Below, one piece after another: positions 47,888 to 60,002 of a stretch of 64,000 nt of DNA (position 1 is its first letter; every line of letters begins with the position of its first letter). This DNA comes from Papaver somniferum. Its lineage: Eukaryota > Streptophyta > Magnoliopsida > Ranunculales > Papaveraceae. The stretch lies in assembly GCF_003573695.1 (NCBI RefSeq), contig NC_039358.1, positions 197,677,727 through 197,741,726 on the forward strand. Reading direction: 5' to 3'. Below the pieces are notes generated by a model. That model was given only the letters and a program-made list of their open reading frames with translations, searched no databases and was not told where the DNA came from. The position numbers and the translations under genes are program-made.

Positions 47888-50382
47888 TTATATGAATGTA
47901 CGATAGAGTGACATAATAGATTCTTTGCTTTTGCACCAACTTCTATGAAGAATGTTTCTTTTTTTTTTCATCGTATTCACTTTGTGATGTTCTGGTGGTG
48001 GTGGTAATGGTTGAGATTGCGGATGCCCTACCAGAAAGTCGTTTAGTTTTCCTTGATCTATCATTCTCAAAATAATTCTTTTTACATTTCTGCAATCGTT
48101 TGTGGTATGTCCATGAAAATGATGATAAGAACAAAATTCATGACTTCTGTGGTTTGGAGGTGGTTCTGTTCCCATGTTCCACGGTGTTGGTATATTTTCC
48201 ATCAAGATTATAGCTTCCCATATCTTCTTCACACTTGCATTTAGAGGTGGCATCTTGATTTCTTCCCATATTACCTTGTGGCTTCCTTGTCCTTTATTAT
48301 AGTTTTTCCTTTGACCTCCATAAGTTTCTTGCGGTTGATCGAGCCTTTGAATCTTGTTATTTCCTCTACGATTGTAGAAATTTCTTTCTCTTTCATACTC
48401 TTCTTGATCTCGGCTCCCCATAGCTACCAATTTCTGCTGACTGTTACTTGTCACCCTCTCTTGTTGTACTTGCGAAGTATTCACCACTGTGTTTATTAGC
48501 TTGGGTAATAAGCTTGCATTCGCTGTTTTTGAGCTGGTGTTCGCAACTGGATATGATTCCATTTCATTTTGCCTTTCCTCTAGAGCAATGTATTCTTCTT
48601 GAAGTTCTTGCAATTCAGTCATTGTAGTCGTATTCTTGACTCTGAAAATTTGGACATACAATAGGTTTGTTGCAAACATAGCATTGATAAATGATAATAT
48701 GAGATATCTCTCATCTACACGCCAGCCATTTCGCTACACATAGTTCTCCATATTTTAGTCAAGTGTTTCAAACTTTCGCCAATCATTTGTTTTAATCCAA
48801 ACACATCTTCTATACCTGGTCGTGAGGAATTATTACTTATTTATGCCCCCAAGAATGTAGTCTGCAAATGATTGAAGGAGGTTATTATATTCTTTGGTAA
48901 ACCTTCAAACCATTTTAACGCTTCTCCTGTTAAGATGGATGCGAAATATTTGCACAATACCGCATCATGATTTTCCCATTGTAACATGCACCTCACATAG
49001 GCTTTAATGTGCTGAACTGCATAAGTTGTTCCATCAAAAATGCTGGCTAATGCGGGAAAATTGCATTTCGGTGGTATTCCTCCTAATTGTAGTTCCCTTG
49101 TAAATGGATTTTTCGCAGCTTCTTCTATTGCTTCATCCAATTGTCTTCTACCTACTTCTCCTCTGTTATTTAGCATTCCTCTCATTTCTTCTAATTCTTT
49201 CAAGATTTGTTTATTTACACCTGAATCTTGATCCATCGGTCTCTTTAATTTTGCTTGTCTTCTTCTGCGTTCACGTCTATCTTCTCTCACGAAATTTTGC
49301 ATCTCTTCTTCATTATCCTCATCTCGTCTTCTTCTGCGATTCTCTTCCTCATCTATATCTTGAATTCGCAAATGATGATGCCTTTCATTTTCCCCTCCAT
49401 AATTTTGTTCATTTCTTATCAATTCAATTCGCTGTCTTTCAGCCATTGTCTTTACTCTATCATACTCCTCATTGAGATTGTCGTTATTCCGGTTTTGTGT
49501 ACGCATTCTTTCTCGATTGTCATGATTGTTCTGGCGAATTATCTCCTGAAGCTCTTGTTCTTCCATTTCCGCTCTCAATCTTTCACGTTCGCAGATTAAA
49601 CGTGCTTGTTCATCATAATGTCTTTCAATTTCTTCTTCAATTGTCTGTTGATTTCTTTGAGTTTCTCTCACATGTAAAATTCTTCTTCCTTCTTCTTGAT
49701 TTCCTTCGCCATCTTGGTTATTTTGTCCCTGATTTTGTCTGTTCTCTTGATTTCCTCCAATTTTCCCATCATCAAAAGTTTTATTTTGTGGAATGTAACG
49801 ATCATCAGTTCTTTCTCTATTTTCGCGATATTCTTCATTAGGATTTGATATTTCTTCTTGAATATTGTTTCCAGCATTGATTGTGGGTGAATTTCGCCTC
49901 ATTTCTCTTCTAGTAGATCTTGAATATGATTTTGTAATACTTATCGATCTTATATTATGTAGTCTTATATTCTCCATCCTTAATTCGTGATTTTTCCTTG
50001 TTAAATTCGCACGTTTTTCTGCCTCATCTCTTCTTTCTTCATGTATTCTTCGTCTCAATGTTTCTAACGCTCCAATTTCCTCACCTCTATGAATTATTCC
50101 TTCATCTGCTTCTTGATTTCTCTCTTCCTGTCTATAATTTCTGTTTTGTTGCTCTTCTTCTATTTCTTCTGCTGAATTTGATCGCCAAGTGTGTATGCTC
50201 ACCCTGTCATAATCTGTATTCCTCTCTTGAACTAGTGTTTATTGAATTGGCGGTTGAATTTGATTTTCTATATTATTTCTTATTCTAGTAGATTCTCCCA
50301 TTTCACTTCTTTCTCTTCCAGCAATTCTTTTGCTTCTTCTAATAGTAGTCGGTTGTTCGGATGTATTTCTTCTTCTAGCCAT
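47888..50382 (-). pseudogene. Element B gag
   Basis: The likely start is the ATG at 50382 (MARRRNTSEQPTTIRRSKRI). A TAA (CAA expected) near 50240 precedes the open frame 50202-48841. That part is a very charged Arg/Glu/Asn-rich N-terminus, then the retrotransposon gag core (PFTRELQLGGIPPKCNFPAL, FDGTTYAVQHIKAYVRCMLQ, YFASILTGEALKWFEGLP). A TAA at 48841 and a frame change near 48720 are followed by 48679-47888. The latter contains a CX2HX4HX4C knuckle (CSYHHFHGHTTNDC) and the linker to protease. This CHHC form is usual in Tat/Athila gag. Forms the particle and binds RNA in intact relatives. Absent from element A. Confidence 0.88.
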
Positions 50383-50497
50383 TTCTTCAATGTTAACAGT
50401 ATTGCAAGAAATTATGAAAAATTCTTAATCAATCACTTTAAATTTTCACAAATCTCAATATCAATCTTTAGCTTTTTCTAGAATAATCTTCAACTCC

Positions 50498-50515
50498 TCC
50501 CTGTTTCTAGCGCCA
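50498..50515 (-). other. Element B primer-binding site
   Basis: Three bases after the 5' LTR the minus strand reads TGGCGCTAGAAACAGG. It starts TGG, as required to pair with the CCA end of a tRNA, and resembles the TGGCGC... sites of plant Tat/Athila elements. The tRNA cannot be named with confidence. Confidence 0.6.
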
Positions 50516-50518
50516 TTA

Positions 50519-50984
50519 TGTAGTTGCAGAAAATCCTACACTACACTCTTCATGTAATTTCATTATTAATCAACTCATTTTAGGTTTATATTCTTTATTT
50601 TATTGATTAATCTTTGGATATTCTTACAAGAAAAGATAAAGAACTCAAGAATGATATCTGCTCTAAACTTTCTCTCTCATATTTACTTGTTTCTTCCTCA
50701 AAAAAGATCCCCCCTCTTTACAATTCGAACGACTATTTATAAGGAAATACATAGTGGATGACAGCTAATCTGTCCCTTGTTTTCGGGTATGGTTTGCTAC
50801 ATTCTCGCAACCTTACAGATGTTAATTTCGCAAACTCTCTAATTTTCGCAGGATTATCATATCTTTCTCGTGATCTTAGCTGACGTCATTTATTTACCAT
50901 TTTTGAAATTGTTCTGCGACACTATTATATTGTGTCACTGATAATTTCGCTGAAACATTGTCATTGCGAGATTCTGATCCTACA
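50519..50984 (-). repeat. Element B 5' LTR
   Basis: 466 bp. On the minus strand a good TATA box, TATAAATAG, lies at 50741-50733. Confidence 0.93.
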
Positions 50985-50989
50985 TTGTA

Positions 50990-52899
50990 CATTATGCACC
51001 CAGGTGCACCTTGTGTATTTCATAGATAAATCTAGGTTTATCCTAGTAAACACCTTCAATATATTATATTCAACCTAAAATACTAGTTCGTGATCTTGAA
51101 CAACAAAGCCACCACAATTACCATCACATTCACCATTAAAAACATCGACCAAAAACGAGTAGTAAGGGAAAAAAAATAAGACGAACAAGAAAAATATACG
51201 TTATGCACTCAGGTGCATTTTGTGTATTTCGTGTATAAATCTGGTACATCTTTCAAGTAAGTCTAGATAAACTAAGAAGCAAGCATGCTTAATGAACAGT
51301 TTTGAAGCAAATACAAAATGCTACCACATATATAATAAATATAAAAGTAAATAAAATCTATAAAGTGGTTTATGCGCTAACTACTCTTATTCATTATGGA
51401 AACATCAGAAACTTACTTTTGACGAAGAGTACAAAGAAGTTCAGATGGATGTTATGCTGCTTTGTATCTCTAGTATTACTTGTTCTACAACTCATATGAT
51501 CAGTACCATATACATACTACAGACACCATAGATACCTAAACAGATCATAACATGTACATAGGTTCATTGATAACCAAAAGTTTGTACTTATTCCATCTCT
51601 ACATCTTTAAAAACATTATTGGAAGCTCGATTCTCTCTTCGCTCCTTGTCTGGAGTCTATTCGTACAACCACCATTTTTGATGTAAAAAACAAAATCAAA
51701 ACGCTAAGAATTCCTAAAACAGATTCACACCAAAAATATACGAACTCCATGTAATTTTTTGTTGATTAAAATCATTGATTCAATCGAATTCAGCAACCTA
51801 ACTGTCCTAATTTTTCCTGCAATTTTTTTTTGAATCTGTAAAGTATCGATGCTTATAACAACCTCTTTCCTTACCTATAAACCAGCACCAAGGCCTCTTC
51901 ATTTTCACTTCTCAATCAATAAACAAAGAGTTCACAATACAAATCACCACTTACCCAAAATTAGATGTTGGTGGTGGAAGTGATGGCGATGGTGTTGGAG
52001 GTGTTGTTGTTGGTGCGGGTGGTGGTGGCTATGTTGTTGATGATGGAGGCGTTAGTGCTGTGGTGGTGGTGTTCTTGCTGCTGGTATTGATCATGGTGTT
52101 GTGGAGGAATCGAAGAGGGGGATCACGATTGAGTTTCCAAGAAGAAACCGAAGAGGGAGGTTAAGATGGTGTTGGGCATCATAGTACCTTTGGGTATTAT
52201 ATATTTGTTTGATTTTGGAAGAATGACCATGGAGGATATTAATACCATGAATTTTGAATTTATGGATATTTAAAATGTTGTCATAATTTGCTTGTCTTTT
52301 AAGCCAGGAATTCAAATATAAGGGCTTTTTAACCAAAAAACTGAATATATTTTAGTCATATTTAACACCGTGAAGTAAGGAGAACTAAATATTTAAATCT
52401 TGATTAAGAGAAATCTTTGATAGACAAATTCCTTTTCAGTATATGCATGTAATACCTAGATTCTGCAGTTTCGTCTGACGAAATATACTAATGGTTTGTC
52501 CTTTCCTAACACCAAGGCCCTTCATCCCAATTGGCTCTAAGCGGAGACAATAGCGTTTGAAGGTCGCTTCATTAAAAATGGTATCAGTGCCGACGATGTG
52601 TCACCTGTTAAAAATGGGAGAGTACGATGGAAGGTTGGACTATAACTCAAGAAATATGATTGTAATGTCATTAAATTTCAAACCTGTTCGAAAAAAGCAC
52701 ATTCCCAAAAAGGTGTAGGTGTACGTCTGGTTTTTTATGTATAATGACATACCCAACATTAACAACCTCAACAGATCAGTTGTGACATAAATCTTATGCG
52801 CAATTATTTCATTCCAAGAATGCTACCTCGTTAGTCTTGTCAAAGCAGTTGGAGAATTAGCCAAATTTTAAAGGGAAATGGATGGCTAAGTGAATGTAG
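50990..52899. other. Gene-free stretch with minisatellite remnant and GGT tract
   Basis: 50990-51225 holds further GCACCCAGGTGC cores of the array interrupted by element B. 51965-52090 is a GGTGGTG-rich tract. The remainder has no domain. Confidence 0.55.
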
Positions 52900-53448
52900 T
52901 GTTAGTTATTGAAGACTCATTAGTTTCCTACATTAGGTTAGCCACGGTTACTTGGGGAAGGGGTTTCCTAAGTTGGCTAGAATTCTTGGTGGTCAAGTTT
53001 GTAACCTATATAAATAGGTAATTAGGCTTTGCAGAATTTGTGTGAAGAAAATTGTGAGCGAATGCAATTTTTTGAGAGAAAATAGAGTTTTTTCTTGTAT
53101 AGCTTTTAGGGTAAAAAGCTAGGGTTTCGTTGTGAGAGCATATTGGTGAGGAACAAGAGACAAGGTTATCGTTTTGGGTAATTGTTGGGGTGTAACCAAG
53201 GGTTTGCTGGGATTCACACGACGTTGTGATCATTTTATTCATAGTGGATTTGAGTTGGTGCGGCTCGAAGTGGACGTAGACAATATATACACGTTGTATG
53301 TATTGGTCGAACCACTATAAATCTTGTGAGCTTATTTATCTTTTTCGTAATATTATTCTTGCTTGTACTTGGTTTACTTATTATTCATCATAATATCTCA
53401 AGATCCAGTTATTCCGTGGATGTTAGTGATCCGATAAAAATCCTCACA
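52900..53448 (+). repeat. Copia 5' LTR
   Basis: About 549 bp, TGTTAG...CTCACA. A likely TATA element TATATAAATAGG lies near 53008. Confidence 0.88.
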
Positions 53449-53450
53449 AC

Positions 53451-53462
53451 TGGTATCAGAGC
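53451..53462 (+). other. Copia primer-binding site
   Basis: TGGTATCAGAGC, the classic complement of the initiator tRNA-Met 3' end used by plant Copia elements, two bases after the LTR. Confidence 0.92.
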
Positions 53463-53508
53463 TTTAGGTTAAGCTTCAGGTTTCTCAGAGCATAGGTTTG
53501 TTCGTAGT

Positions 53509-54320
53509 ATGATTGGAGTAGGAGTTATGGGTGATAGCAAAGAAAGTATGGTAGCTAGGGTTAAAGTATTCAATGGGACAAACTTTGCGTTTTGGAAGTC
53601 TCAGATGGAAGACTATCTATACGAAAAAGGGAGATCTCGAAGACGATGAATGGGAAACTCTTGATCGCAAGTATGTAGCCGTAATCCGTAGATGCCTAAC
53701 GGAGGAAATATACAATAACGTACAAGAGATTACTAGTACGAAGGACCTTATGGATAAACTTGAAATGTTGTATCAAAAGTCATCAGCATCGGGGAAGATT
53801 ATGTTGTGTGAACAATTATTTAGTCTTAAGATGCAGGAAGGCGAAACGATTTCAGCACATCTTGGGAAGTTTAAATCGATTATTTCCCATCTTTTAAAAT
53901 TTAGTATTACTTTTGATGATGAAGTTCAAGCTTTACAGTTATTGTCGTCATTACCAAAGAGTTTGGGAAACGCAAACAACTATTAGCAATTCTGCAGGGA
54001 GCGAGAAGTTGAAGCTTGATGATGTGCAATAAAGGTTGATCGTTGAAGAGGAGAGAAGAGTAGAACAAGGTTGCAGTTCTAGTTCTTCAAGTTCAGACTT
54101 AAGTTTGCAAGAAGATAGAGGAAAGAGTTCAAATAGGAGAAACAACAACAAATTTAGATGGAAGTCTAGAGGTGAAGTCTGGGGGAGATCTCAATCCCGA
54201 CCTAGAGGTATTGTTGAGTGTTGTGCATGTAATAAAGGAGGACATTACAAGCGCGATTGTCCGAAAACAAAGGTGTTAATAATGGTGGAAACAAAGGTAA
54301 TGAAAAATAGGTCAACGTAG
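53509..54320 (+). pseudogene. Copia gag
   Basis: From the ATG at 53509 or 53527: VARVKVFNGTNFAFWKSQME, then a shift near 53620 into DDEWETLDRKYVAVIRRCL and STKDLMDKLEMLYQKSSASG (UBN2-type gag). A stop near 53985 is followed by another frame with the zinc knuckle CX2CX4HX4C (CACNKGGHYKRDC, about 54226-54263). Part of the usual segment between YLYEK and DDEWE is missing. Forms the particle in relatives; broken here. Confidence 0.88.
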
Positions 54321-54399
54321 TTGCGGCTACGGAACCGGTACGTGAAGGTCCTTGTGTATAACAAGAAGATGATTACATAAGGTTTTTTACTACTTTCTG

Positions 54400-54959
54400 A
54401 GGACAAGCAAGATGAGTTTTGGATTATAGACTCGGGAGCTTCTTTACATGCGACGGGTGATAAGAGTATTATGATCTCTTATAAAGAAGGATACCATGGC
54501 CAAGTATTCTTAGGTGACAATGAAGCATGCGACATCATTGCTTTGGGTGATGTGATCTTGAAAGCCAATGGTTCAACATGGAAATTGAAGGATGTACGAC
54601 ATGTTCCGAATTTGAAGAAAAACTTGGTGTCTGTGGGCCAATTTTGTGATGATGACTGTGAGGTTTTGTTTTCGAAATACAATTGGAAAGTGAAGAAAGG
54701 GGCTATGGTATTATCTAGAGGAGTTAGAGTCAATACTCTATACCGTACTTCAGATGGATCTACTTTAGCATTGGCTAGTAGTAGTGAAGACAATAACTTA
54801 TGGCATAGAAGATTGGGGCACCTAAGTGAGAAGAACATGATGATTCCATGTTCAGGAGGATATCTACTTAAGGTGAAGTCTGTTGATATGAGTTTTGTGA
54901 AGATTGTTTTCTTGGAAAGAAAAAACGGGTTAGTTTCATCAGAGGAGGAAGAGACTTGA
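54400..54959 (+). pseudogene. Copia protease and pre-integrase region
   Basis: FWIIDSGASLHATGDKS carries the DSG active site near 54430. DVRHVPNLKKNLVSVGQFCD and LWHRRLGHLSEKNM (the pre-integrase zinc-binding H) follow. Most of it is open from 54471; it then shifts frame after about 54900. Confidence 0.87.
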
Positions 54960-55701
54960 GAAGTGCGAAACTTGATTTGGTTTATACCGATGTATTGGGA
55001 GAAATTGATGTTTCATCTCACAACGGGTTCATTATTATGTCACCTTTATTGATGATCTATCAAGGAAGGTGTGGCTTTACTTCATGAAAAATAAGCTCGA
55101 GGTGTATGTAGTGTTTCAGAAGTGGAAAGCTTTGGTTGAAACAGAAACTGGTATGAAGTTGAAGTGTTTAAGGTCAGACAATGGTGGCGAATATGACAAA
55201 ACAAAATTCTTACAGTTATGTGCTATAAATGGTATTCGTTTGGAAAGGACGGTTCCAAGGACGCCACAGGAGAATGAAGTAGCAAAACGTATGAATTAGG
55301 CATTGAAGGCACTTTATAGGTGCATGAGATTGCAGTCTGGTTTTCCCGAGACCTTCTGGGCACATGCAACGGAGACGACTACATATCTAATTAATATGAC
55401 ACCTAGTAGTCCATTAGATATGAAGATACCAGAGGAGGTTTGGAGCGGCAAAAAGGTAAATCTTTCCTATTTAAAAGTTTTTGGTTGTGTTGGTTATGTT
55501 CATCTTAGTCCCGGTGAGAGGTCTAAGATAGGTGCTCAAGCAAAGAAGTGTATATTTATTGGTTACGGAAATGACGCTTTTGGGTATAAACTTTGGGAGT
55601 ATGAGGGTCACAAAGTTATTACAAGTAGTGATATTACTTTTAATGAGAATGAGCTGTACAAGGACAGGAATGCAACAAAAGTTGAAGATGACGTATGGTA
55701 G
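54960..55701 (+). pseudogene. Copia integrase, catalytic Glu lost
   Basis: DLVYTDVLGEI (first Asp) near 54975, then a frame change; 55069-55299 holds LKCLRSDNGGEYD (second Asp) and TPQENEVAKRMN. Copia integrases normally read AERMN there, so the catalytic Glu has become Lys. A TAG follows at 55297. 55303-55701 gives the C-terminal half (KVFGCVGYVHLSPGERSKI, IFIGYGNDAFGYKLW). Confidence 0.88.
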
Positions 55702-56844
55702 AAGAAGAGCACGATGCTAATGGAAGAAAAGTACAAGGTGAAGGAACTTCTGTTGCAGTGGGAGTTACTCCTACAGTTCTACAATAAGTACGAAGATCGT
55801 CAAGAACTCCGAAACCAAATTTAAGGTATGCTTTGAATTATCTATTACTGACGGATGGAGGTGATCTTTAAGATATTAAAGAAGCACTAACGGTTGATGA
55901 TTCGAGAAAGTGGCAACTCGCTATGGAAGATGAGATGAATTCACTTGAGGATAATGGCATTTGGGTGTTAACAAAATTACCAAGAGGTGAGAAGGCGTTG
56001 GAAAACAAGTGGGTTTATCAGATGAAGTCTGAAGCAAATGGAAAAATTCGCTACAAGGCGCGGTTTGTTGTAAAAGGTTTCCACCAGAAATCGGGTATTG
56101 ATTACAACGAGATATTTTCTATAGTTTTTAAGATGACTACTATCAGAGTAATGTTAAGTCTGGTGGATTATGAAGATCTCTACCTTGAACATTTGGATGT
56201 AAAAACAACTTATCTTCATGGCGACCTAGATTAAGAAATTTACATGAAGTAGCCGGAAGGATTCATAGTAAAAGGAAAGGAGTAGATGGTTACCTATTAA
56301 AGAAGAGTTTGTACGGTTTAAAACAATCCCTGAGACAGTGGTACACGAAGTTTGATATCTTCATGCATAAAAGTGGTTACTCACGGTGTAATGTGGATCA
56401 TTATTGTTACTTCAAGGTATGGTTCTGAGTACATCATATTATTAATGTATGTGGACGATATGTTGGTTACCGGAACATCTCTATAAGAAGTTGAAATTTT
56501 GATGAACCAATTAGCAAGTGAGTTTGCTATGAAAGATCTTGATGAAGCAAAACAGATTCTTGGTATGAGAATCATAAGGGACAAAGATAAGGGAATTCTT
56601 ATGCTTATCCGGGCTAAAAATATTGAACGAGTGTTGAAAAGGTTCAATATGGAGAATGCTAAACCAGTTAGTTCTCCACTTGGAAGTAAAATTCGTCTTT
56701 GAAGTATGAAGTGTGCGAAGATAGATGAAGAAAAGGAGTACATGGATAATGTACCATATTCTTCAGCTATTGGGAGTCTAATGTATGTTATGGTGTGCAC
56801 GATACCGAATATTGCACATGCATTGGGAGTAGTGAGTAGATATG
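55702..56844 (+). pseudogene. Copia reverse transcriptase
   Basis: After a degraded linker, 55923-56234 reads MEDEMNSLEDNGIWVLTKLP, NKWVYQMKSEANGKIRYKAR and LEHLDVKTTYLHGDLD. The next part has stops (GDLD-stop-EIYMK-stop-PEGF) and reaches LLMYVDDMLVT near 56436-56468, the catalytic YVDD. 56499-56702 and 56706-56844 continue (DEAKQILGMRIIRDKDKG, PYSSAIGSLMYVMVCTIPNI) to the solo LTR boundary in the ...SRY... segment. Active-site residues remain but the frame is broken repeatedly. Confidence 0.9.
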
Positions 56845-59328
56845 TGTCAGAGCATTTCTCGGTAAAACTCGCAAGTGTTGTTATCTCAAGCTTGTTTGTC
56901 AATGTTAGTGATCAAAACTATAAGTCTTGATTTCTAGTCTACTTACAGTAATGTCTCTGACTAGGATAGATTGTGCAGTTGAGCATTAGACTTCACGACA
57001 TTCATCATTTGAAGACGAAGAACTACTAAGGAGAGCATGTGGAACTTCGTTAACAAAAGGTATGCGGAGACTAATACTCATCTATCACTTGGAAAGTCTA
57101 TTTCTACTCTATCTCCTATATTGAGACAAAATTCGTACTATATAGTATTCGATTATGCACATTTAGGATTTCGAGGTTATTTTAACTCGCTTACATATTT
57201 CTCGAAATATGTGCTGGTAAAATTTTGCTTCAACCAAGTTCATCTTATATTCTTGACGAAAGTCAAAAGATGATCATGTGAAAACCGCCGAGTAACATCT
57301 TACATGGTTTGTATGAAACAATCATTTGGTGTAGACTTGGAATGTTTCGTTATGATTATTTCAATAACTTGAAAATTGCTTTGATGCTAATAATTCGTGA
57401 AAACAACTATTGTCATCCTCTAAGAATGTTTCAATAATTGAAATAGAGTTTAGAACACTTAACCATCATGAACATAGTATGCATTCTTGCATATATGTGA
57501 TCCATGACCGGATCTATAGTATGCATACCCGTATGTGTACCTGTTAGTTGTGAAATTTCGGGAGCCTAAGTACATATACCCGTACGCGTACTTGCGAAAG
57601 GTTTGGGTCTGGGAATTTCTGCGATGTTTGGAAGTATGCGTACCCGTTTGCATACTGGCGAACCCAAACTCAGTCCGACTACTTTAAGTATGCGTACCTG
57701 TTTGCATACTTGAGTGGTTAAAATTCTAAAATTAGTTTGTTCATGAACTAATACATTTATATATTAAGGAATGCATTCTATGCAAACCGTGGCTATAATG
57801 TTCATGAATTTATTCGAGTGAATCAAACCGATGTTACTTCATTTGTGTTCTTATATACTTCTATGAGAATATAACAATTGAACAACTCTATAACTAGTTT
57901 TATTTGAGTCATTTGAACTAGTTGTGGTTAAGATGAATAAGGTTGATATGAGAGTGTTCATATAGCTAACTTTGGTTAACTACTGTTGAGCCAACCTAGT
58001 GTAGATGTTTAGGTACGGTTACTCAAATCTAAATGAAGGTACATTCGTTTGTGTATAACAAGCTAAGTTTGATCTAACGGTTGAAAGATATTATCTTGAA
58101 TCTAATCAGGTTTTCATCTAACGGTGAATATTGAATGCTTTGTTACCAAGGTAACTTAGATTGCAAAACCTGATTTGAAAACTATATAAGGGAAAACTCT
58201 AGCAACTGGGAAACCTAATCTCCACACCTTCTGTGTGATATTAGTTGCGACTATACTCGATTCTACTATAACCTTAGGTTTTTCATGAAACCCTATAGGT
58301 TAACGACTTGAAGACTTCATTGGGATTGTGAAGCCAGACCCAACTATTTTCTCTATAGTTGCGTGTTATGATCTTACTTTTACTATCGTGATTGAGTATT
58401 ATCTTTTCTAAGATTTGCTTGAGATTTATCTCCGATAGCTAAGATTAAAAGAAGTCACAAACATCTTCGTCTCATCGTTTGTGATTCCACAATATCTTGT
58501 TTCTCTCCCATACGATTAAGATTATTGTGAGGTGATTGATAGTACTAGGCTGTTCTTCGGGAATATAAGTCCGGTTTATCAATTGGTTCCTGTGCACCTT
58601 GATTTATCAAAAGACGGAACAAAACTCATAGGTATTTTTTTGGGAGACATATTTATCTATTCCAATAGACTTTTCTGTATGAGACAGATTTTTTTATCAA
58701 TTCTTTGATTTTGGGTCGTAGCAACTCTTGGTAGTCGGTGAGATCAGCTAAGGGAATCAAGTGCATATAATCCTGCTGGGATTCAAAGACGTAATCAGCG
58801 CAACTGTACCTTGATCAGTGTGACATTGATTAGGGTTCAACTACATTCCAGTCCGAAGTTCATTGGTAGTAGGCTAGTGTTTGTAGCGGATTAATACAGT
58901 GTGGTGTTCAAAGCTGGACTAGGTCCCGGGGTCTTTCTGCATTTGAGGTTTCCTCGTTAACAAAATTTCTGGTGTCTGTGTTATTTCTTTTCCACATTAT
59001 ATTTTGTTATATAATAGAAATATCACAGGTTGTGCGTTAAGTTCAATCAGTTCTTGAATCCGACCTTTGGGTTGTTGATTGAATTTATTGACACTTGGAT
59101 ATTGGTTTGTGATACCGTCCAAGTTATTTCTCTTATTCAACCGGGATCGCAAATTTCTATTTGTTTGACTGCAGATTGAATTGATAAATTGAGATATAAC
59201 TCTTTGATATGCTTTTCTATAGATTGAGTCTGATTTTATAGTTGATTCTCTTGAAAGTATATTGGAGTTTGTCTATTCAGATTGCCGAACGAAATATTGG
59301 GTATGGTTGTTAGACCCCCGTTTTTTCA
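56845..59328 (+). mobile_element. Putative 2.5-kb solo LTR inside the Copia RT/RNase H
   Basis: The Copia coding sequence stops making sense at ...SRY (56843) and resumes at SNPRKQH (about 59335). The inserted stretch starts TGTCAGAGC and ends CCCCCGTTTTTTCA, giving TG...CA ends. Flanking pentamers ATATG (56840-56844) and ATATA (59329-59333) match at four of five bases. No protein domain. The end ...GTTAGACCCCCGTTTTTTCA resembles LTR ends I associate with long-LTR Copia (SIRE-type) elements; that assignment is from memory. It contains a tandem word, TATGCGTACCCGTTTGCATACT and variants (57515-57710). Confidence 0.65.
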
Positions 59329-59333
59329 ATATA

Positions 59334-59901
59334 CAAGCAACCCGAGAAAACAACATTGAGAAGATGTGGAGTGGATTCTCAGATATTTGAGAGGTAACAC
59401 AAACATACCATTATGTTATGGAAGAGATGGTTCTATCTTGAGGGGTTTTTTGGATGCAGACTTCGCAGGAGACGTAGATAAAAGGTGATATACGACCGGT
59501 TATGTTTATACAATGGGGTCAGCTGCAGTGAGTGGGAACTTACAGTTACAAAAGTTGGTGACATTGTCCACTACGGAAGCTGAGTACGTAGCAGTAACAA
59601 AAATAGCAAGGAAGTGGTTTGATTACGAGGTTTGTTAGCTGAGTTGGAAAAGGAACAACGAGATAATGTTTTGTTTAGCGACAGTCAAGTGCTATCCATT
59701 TATCTAAGAACTCATCCTATCATGCTAGGATGAAGCATATATATATATATTTGTTACTATTTTATTCGAGATCTCTTAGAAGAAGGATAGTTGAAGCTCG
59801 AGAAGATTCTTGGTTCGAAGAATTCGGCTGATATGGTTACCAAGGGACTGACATCAGACAAGCTAGAGCTCTGCAAGGCTTTAGTTGGTCTCTCAGAATG
59901 A
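59334..59901 (+). pseudogene. Copia RNase H
   Basis: WILRYLRGNTNIPLCYGRDG, FLDADFAGDVDKR, TTGYVYTMGSAAVSGNLQLQ, TLSTTEAEYVAVTKIARK and finally NSADMVTKGLTSDKLELCKA...LSE-stop at 59901. The DADFAGD and TEAEY active-site motifs are visible. A stop (VDKR-stop) and shifts break it. It removes the RNA strand in relatives. Confidence 0.88.
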
Positions 59902-59992
59902 GGATCTGGGAAGTGAGCCGCATTAACAAGGAAGATGTTTTAGCACTATCAATCCAAAGTTGAATAATCAAAGATAATCAATAAGTCTTCAA

Positions 59993-60002
59993 GGTGGGAG
60001 AT
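59993..60002 (+). other. Copia polypurine tract
   Basis: AAGGTGGGAGAT directly precedes the 3' LTR start TGTTAG, the usual plus-strand priming site of Copia elements. Confidence 0.85.

Larger units (their letters stand above)
42087..50984 (-). mobile_element. Ty3/gypsy element B (Tat-like), gag and protease present, RT/RNase H/integrase missing
   Basis: LTRs 42087-42553 and 50519-50984 (TGTAG...TACA) with a perfect 5-bp target duplication TTGTA (42082-42086, 50985-50989). The minus strand carries gag and protease, then jumps straight to the 3' non-coding block; the stretch that holds RT, RNase H and integrase in element A is absent. The plus strand carries the antisense gene. The two LTRs are similar but differ at a fair number of positions, so insertion is not very recent. 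Confidence 0.95.

Noticed and set aside
49040..50481. Several plus-strand frames of 60-120 codons opposite the element B gag
   Set aside because: They mirror the Arg/Glu-rich gag codons, giving Leu/Phe/Ser-rich shadow proteins; gag on the minus strand has recognisable domains.
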